Shown here: one piece after another, positions 5,818 through 7,110 of the stretch
Numbering within the stretch: the first letter of the stretch is position 1
Layout of the letters: the number at the start of each line of letters is the position of its first letter
Assembly (NCBI GenBank): GCA_904501955.1
Contig: CAJGCY010000132.1
Location: 1 to 7,110 of the forward strand
Direction of reading: 5' to 3'
DNA from: an uncultured Akkermansia sp.
GTDB taxonomy: Bacteria; Verrucomicrobiota; Verrucomicrobiia; Verrucomicrobiales; Akkermansiaceae
Length of the DNA stretch: 7,110 nucleotides
Program-made: the position numbers and the translations under genes
Notes under the pieces: model-generated
Seen by the model: only the letters and a program-made list of their open reading frames with translations
What the model was told of the DNA's origin: nothing
Database searches by the model: none

Positions 5818-6237
5818 ATGCCGGCCTACACACACCACTCACGCGTAGCCTTTGCGGATACGGATGCCTCCGGCATTGTCTACTTTGCCCACTTTTTCCG
5901 TTACGCACAAGAGGCGGAGGTATATGCGCTGGCCTCGCTGGGCTTCACGCGCCAAGAATTGCGCTACCCGCGGGTGAATGCCACGGCGGATTTTCTCAAA
6001 CCGCTCCGATTTTGGGATGAATTCCGCACGGAGGCCGAGCTGGAGCAAATAGGCAGCACCTCCCTGCACTGGAAATTCACCATTATCGGGGCAGCAGGCG
6101 CATGCGCCGTCGTGCGCATCGTCACCTCACGCCGCAACCCGGATTTCAGCCCTGCGCCTTACTCCGAAGCGGAAAAGCAGCGCCTTTCCGCCTTGCTGAT
6201 AAGCGACAGTGAACCCGCTGCAACGCAAAAAAATTAA
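5818..6237 (+). CDS. Acyl-CoA thioesterase, 4-hydroxybenzoyl-CoA/YbgC type
   Basis: Predicted 139-residue single-domain hot-dog-fold thioesterase. The N-terminal strand leads into FADTDASGIVYFAHFFRYAQ (residues 12-31), the family signature; D16 matches the catalytic aspartate (Asp17 of Pseudomonas 4-hydroxybenzoyl-CoA thioesterase) at the start of the hot-dog helix. The length is normal for the family. These enzymes hydrolyse acyl-CoA thioesters in the cytosol as homotetramers. The substrate cannot be read from the motif: short-chain or aromatic acyl-CoA, including 1,4-dihydroxy-2-naphthoyl-CoA in menaquinone synthesis, are all possible. The start is 3 bases after the membrane protein stop, without a Shine-Dalgarno, which suggests reinitiation by the same ribosome. 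No terminator follows; the AT-rich stretch 6227-6243 leads into the rplS promoter. Confidence 0.88.
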   Translation: MPAYTHHSRVAFADTDASGIVYFAHFFRYAQEAEVYALASLGFTRQELRYPRVNATADFLKPLRFWDEFRTEAELEQIGSTSLHWKFTIIGAAGACAVVRIVTSRRNPDFSPAPYSEAEKQRLSALLISDSEPAATQKN

Positions 6238-6266
6238 AAAAAATGCGTTTTCAACACAAATTTGGA

Positions 6267-6295
6267 TTGCCAAGCGCATAAAAATAGTGTATACT
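6267..6295 (+). promoter_or_regulatory. rplS promoter
   Basis: TTGCCA (6267-6272) and TATACT (6290-6295) are 17 bases apart, with a start predicted near 6302. An A-rich tract (6227-6243) lies further upstream, beyond the usual UP-element position. The resulting leader of about 54 bases contrasts with the near-leaderless transcripts elsewhere in the window. Confidence 0.7.
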
Positions 6296-6306
6296 CCCGC
6301 AACCGC

Positions 6307-6325
6307 CAGAGCCGAAAGGCTCCTG
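6307..6325 (+). promoter_or_regulatory. Hairpin in the rplS leader
   Basis: GAGCC-GAAA-GGCTC (6309-6322) forms a 5-bp stem capped by a GNRA tetraloop, extended by CA/TG pairs (6307-6308 with 6324-6325) past one bulged C. It starts about 5 bases into the predicted transcript and ends 16 bases before the Shine-Dalgarno. Autoregulatory leaders for L19 are known in other phyla; that this is one is an inference. Confidence 0.45.
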
Positions 6326-6355
6326 AAACATTTACTAATACAAGAAGGAGACAAG

Positions 6356-6700
6356 ATGAACATTCTCGATACAATCGAAAAAGAACAGCTGAAGGACGAC
6401 GTAACGCCCTTCAACGTAGGTGACACTGTAAAGGTTCACTGCCGCGTGATCGAAGGTGGTAAGGAACGCGTGCAGATTTTCCAGGGCATCGTAATCGGCA
6501 AGCGTGGCGCCGGCGTGAATGAGGCTTTCACCGTTCGCAAGATCGCTTACGGCGAGGGTGTAGAGCGCTCCTTCCCCGTACACACCCCGAAGATCGCCAA
6601 GATTGAGGTTGTTACCCGTGGTAAGGTTCGCCGTGCCAAGCTCAACTACCTGCGCGACCGCGTTGGTAAGGAGGCTGTCACCGTTAAGACCATCCGCTAA
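6356..6700 (+). CDS. rplS: 50S ribosomal protein L19
   Basis: Predicted 114-residue ribosomal protein, the normal length for L19, which sits at the 30S-50S interface of the large subunit. Recognisable family blocks are the N-terminal helix with EKEQLKDDV (8-16), GDTVKVHCRVIEGGKERVQ (22-40), FQGIVIGKRGAG (42-53), the highly conserved AFTVRKI...GEGVERSFPVHTP (56-77), and RGKVRRAKLNYLRDRVGK (87-104). Start 6356 is fixed by AAGAAGGAG (6342-6350) 5 bases upstream; the frame is open to 6209 but that part overlaps the thioesterase gene and the promoter. It is transcribed alone, from its own promoter to the terminator at 6726. The usual rpsP-rimM-trmD partners are not next to it here. Confidence 0.97.
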   Translation: MNILDTIEKEQLKDDVTPFNVGDTVKVHCRVIEGGKERVQIFQGIVIGKRGAGVNEAFTVRKIAYGEGVERSFPVHTPKIAKIEVVTRGKVRRAKLNYLRDRVGKEAVTVKTIR

Positions 6701-6725
6701 ACCTTACAAAGCAAATCCCTTTCAC

Positions 6726-6759
6726 AAACTCAGCCTGCTCCCGCAGGCTGAGTTTTTTT
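6726..6759 (+). terminator. Intrinsic terminator of rplS
   Basis: An 11-bp perfect stem (6728-6738 with 6743-6753; ACTCAGCCTGC with its complement) closes a 4-base TCCC loop and is followed at once by a run of seven T. Two further A-T pairs can form at the base. It is a textbook rho-independent terminator. Confidence 0.95.
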
Positions 6760-6799
6760 GGTACGCTCGGTGTTGCGTTTTCAGTTGATTCAAACTACG

Positions 6800-6873
6800 C
6801 GATAAATCGGAAGTTGGAGGGGTGTTTGCGAGCCGCAGGCGAGCGGAATTCAGAACCCGCGTCAGCGGGTGAC
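6800..6873 (+). repeat. Composite intergenic repeat, copy B
   Basis: Inverted counterpart of 325-409. It opens with CGATAAATCGGAAGTTG (6800-6816), continues through a GCGAGC repeat and GAATTC (6827-6852), and ends with the ACCCGC-GTCA-GCGGGT hairpin (6855-6870). It lies directly downstream of the rplS terminator, and its outer neighbour is the hairpin at 6884-6916. Confidence 0.75.
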
Positions 6874-6883
6874 GGACGTTAGG

Positions 6884-6916
6884 CAGGGGTGGAGCGGCGA
6901 AGCCGCGGAACCCCTG
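6884..6916. repeat. REP-like hairpin with internal mismatches
   Basis: CAGGGGT (6884-6890) pairs with ACCCCTG (6910-6916), and GCGGC (6894-6898) with GCCGC (6902-6906) around a GAA loop; the two stems are separated by an unpaired GGA on each side. A stem with a central symmetric mismatch and a small loop is the classical REP layout. Bases 6896-6914 recur exactly at 1-19. Confidence 0.65.
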
Positions 6917-6933
6917 TTAGGGTAAGAAATTTA

Positions 6934-7090
6934 ATGGAACCCAGGGAACCTGTGGTGACAGAATGCGTTGCTTAAATTGCCGTATCGACCACAAAACAAA
7001 TGCTTTGAAAAAACGTGCCACCCCGGCTCGGAGCTTCGCTTCGCTACGGTCCTCGCCATTATATGTCACCACAGGTTCCCTGGGTTCCAT
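6934..7090. mobile_element. 157-bp element with 27-bp terminal inverted repeats
   Basis: Bases 6934-6960 are the perfect reverse complement of 7064-7090 (ends ATGGAACCCAGGGAACC and complement), enclosing 103 bases without any coding potential. Part of the interior (7024-7067) recurs inverted at 70-158. Size, perfect ends and lack of a gene suit a miniature inverted-repeat element mobilised in trans, but no clear target-site duplication is visible. A large stem-loop RNA or a repeat-family unit is an alternative. Confidence 0.5.
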
Positions 7091-7110
7091 TTCCTTTTTT
7101 GTTGCTATAC

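Noticed and set aside
6222..6249. AACGCA/TGCGTT inverted repeat as a terminator after the thioesterase
   Set aside because: Only six pairs around a 16-base A-rich loop and no T run of note; it is more likely incidental AT-rich DNA upstream of the rplS promoter.
6209..6355. N-terminal extension of rplS
   Set aside because: It overlaps the thioesterase end and contains the rplS promoter and leader; L19 proteins start at the MNI of 6356.
325..6873. Composite transposon bounded by the inverted repeats
   Set aside because: No transposase or integrase gene lies between them and the block includes rplS, a core gene, so the repeats are treated as dispersed intergenic units.

Overview
This window looks like chromosomal DNA of a Verrucomicrobiota bacterium, probably an Akkermansia-like lineage. 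That placement is an inference from the overall character of the proteins (secreted thioredoxin-fold pairs, Sel1-repeat proteins, an rplS of this type) and the repeat-rich, GC-rich intergenic DNA; no rRNA or other decisive marker is present. Most genes read on the + strand, and the gene block (about 410-6760) is bracketed by repeat-dense intergenic regions.

Layout. Bases 1-409 hold no gene; they are a patchwork of palindromes and dispersed repeats, several of which reappear, mostly inverted, at 6800-7090. Next comes a strong-looking promoter (534-562) and two tandem genes for secreted thioredoxin-fold proteins with WCGPC active sites (573-1707), closed by a GC-rich terminator (1734-1776). A short Sel1-repeat gene lies on the minus strand (1778-2095). 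Divergent from it is a two-gene + strand module: a small XRE-type helix-turn-helix regulator (2214-2462) overlapping by 4 bases a 666-residue protein (2459-4459) that joins an N-terminal PD-(D/E)XK nuclease-like domain to a Schlafen-group-3-like (formerly DUF2075) SF1 helicase/ATPase. A perfect spaced palindrome (2127-2144) sits between the divergent genes and is the best operator candidate. This 1.8-4.46 kb segment is visibly less GC-rich than the gene that follows and is the accessory, possibly defensive, part of the window.

Downstream a new promoter (4484-4512) drives an unrecognised five-helix membrane protein (4519-5814), followed after 3 bases by a hot-dog-fold acyl-CoA thioesterase of the 4-hydroxybenzoyl-CoA/YbgC type (5818-6237). 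The ribosomal protein L19 gene rplS (6356-6700) has its own promoter, a structured leader, a strong Shine-Dalgarno and a textbook terminator. From 6800 to the end there is again no gene: a composite repeat matching the left flank in inverted orientation, a REP-like hairpin and a 157-bp element with perfect 27-bp terminal inverted repeats.

The most interesting items are the regulated nuclease-helicase module with its divergent Sel1 neighbour, the inverted composite repeats that bracket the genes, the small terminal-inverted-repeat element, and promoters placed so close to start codons that leaderless mRNAs are likely. All functional statements rest on motif reading by eye; no database search was run.
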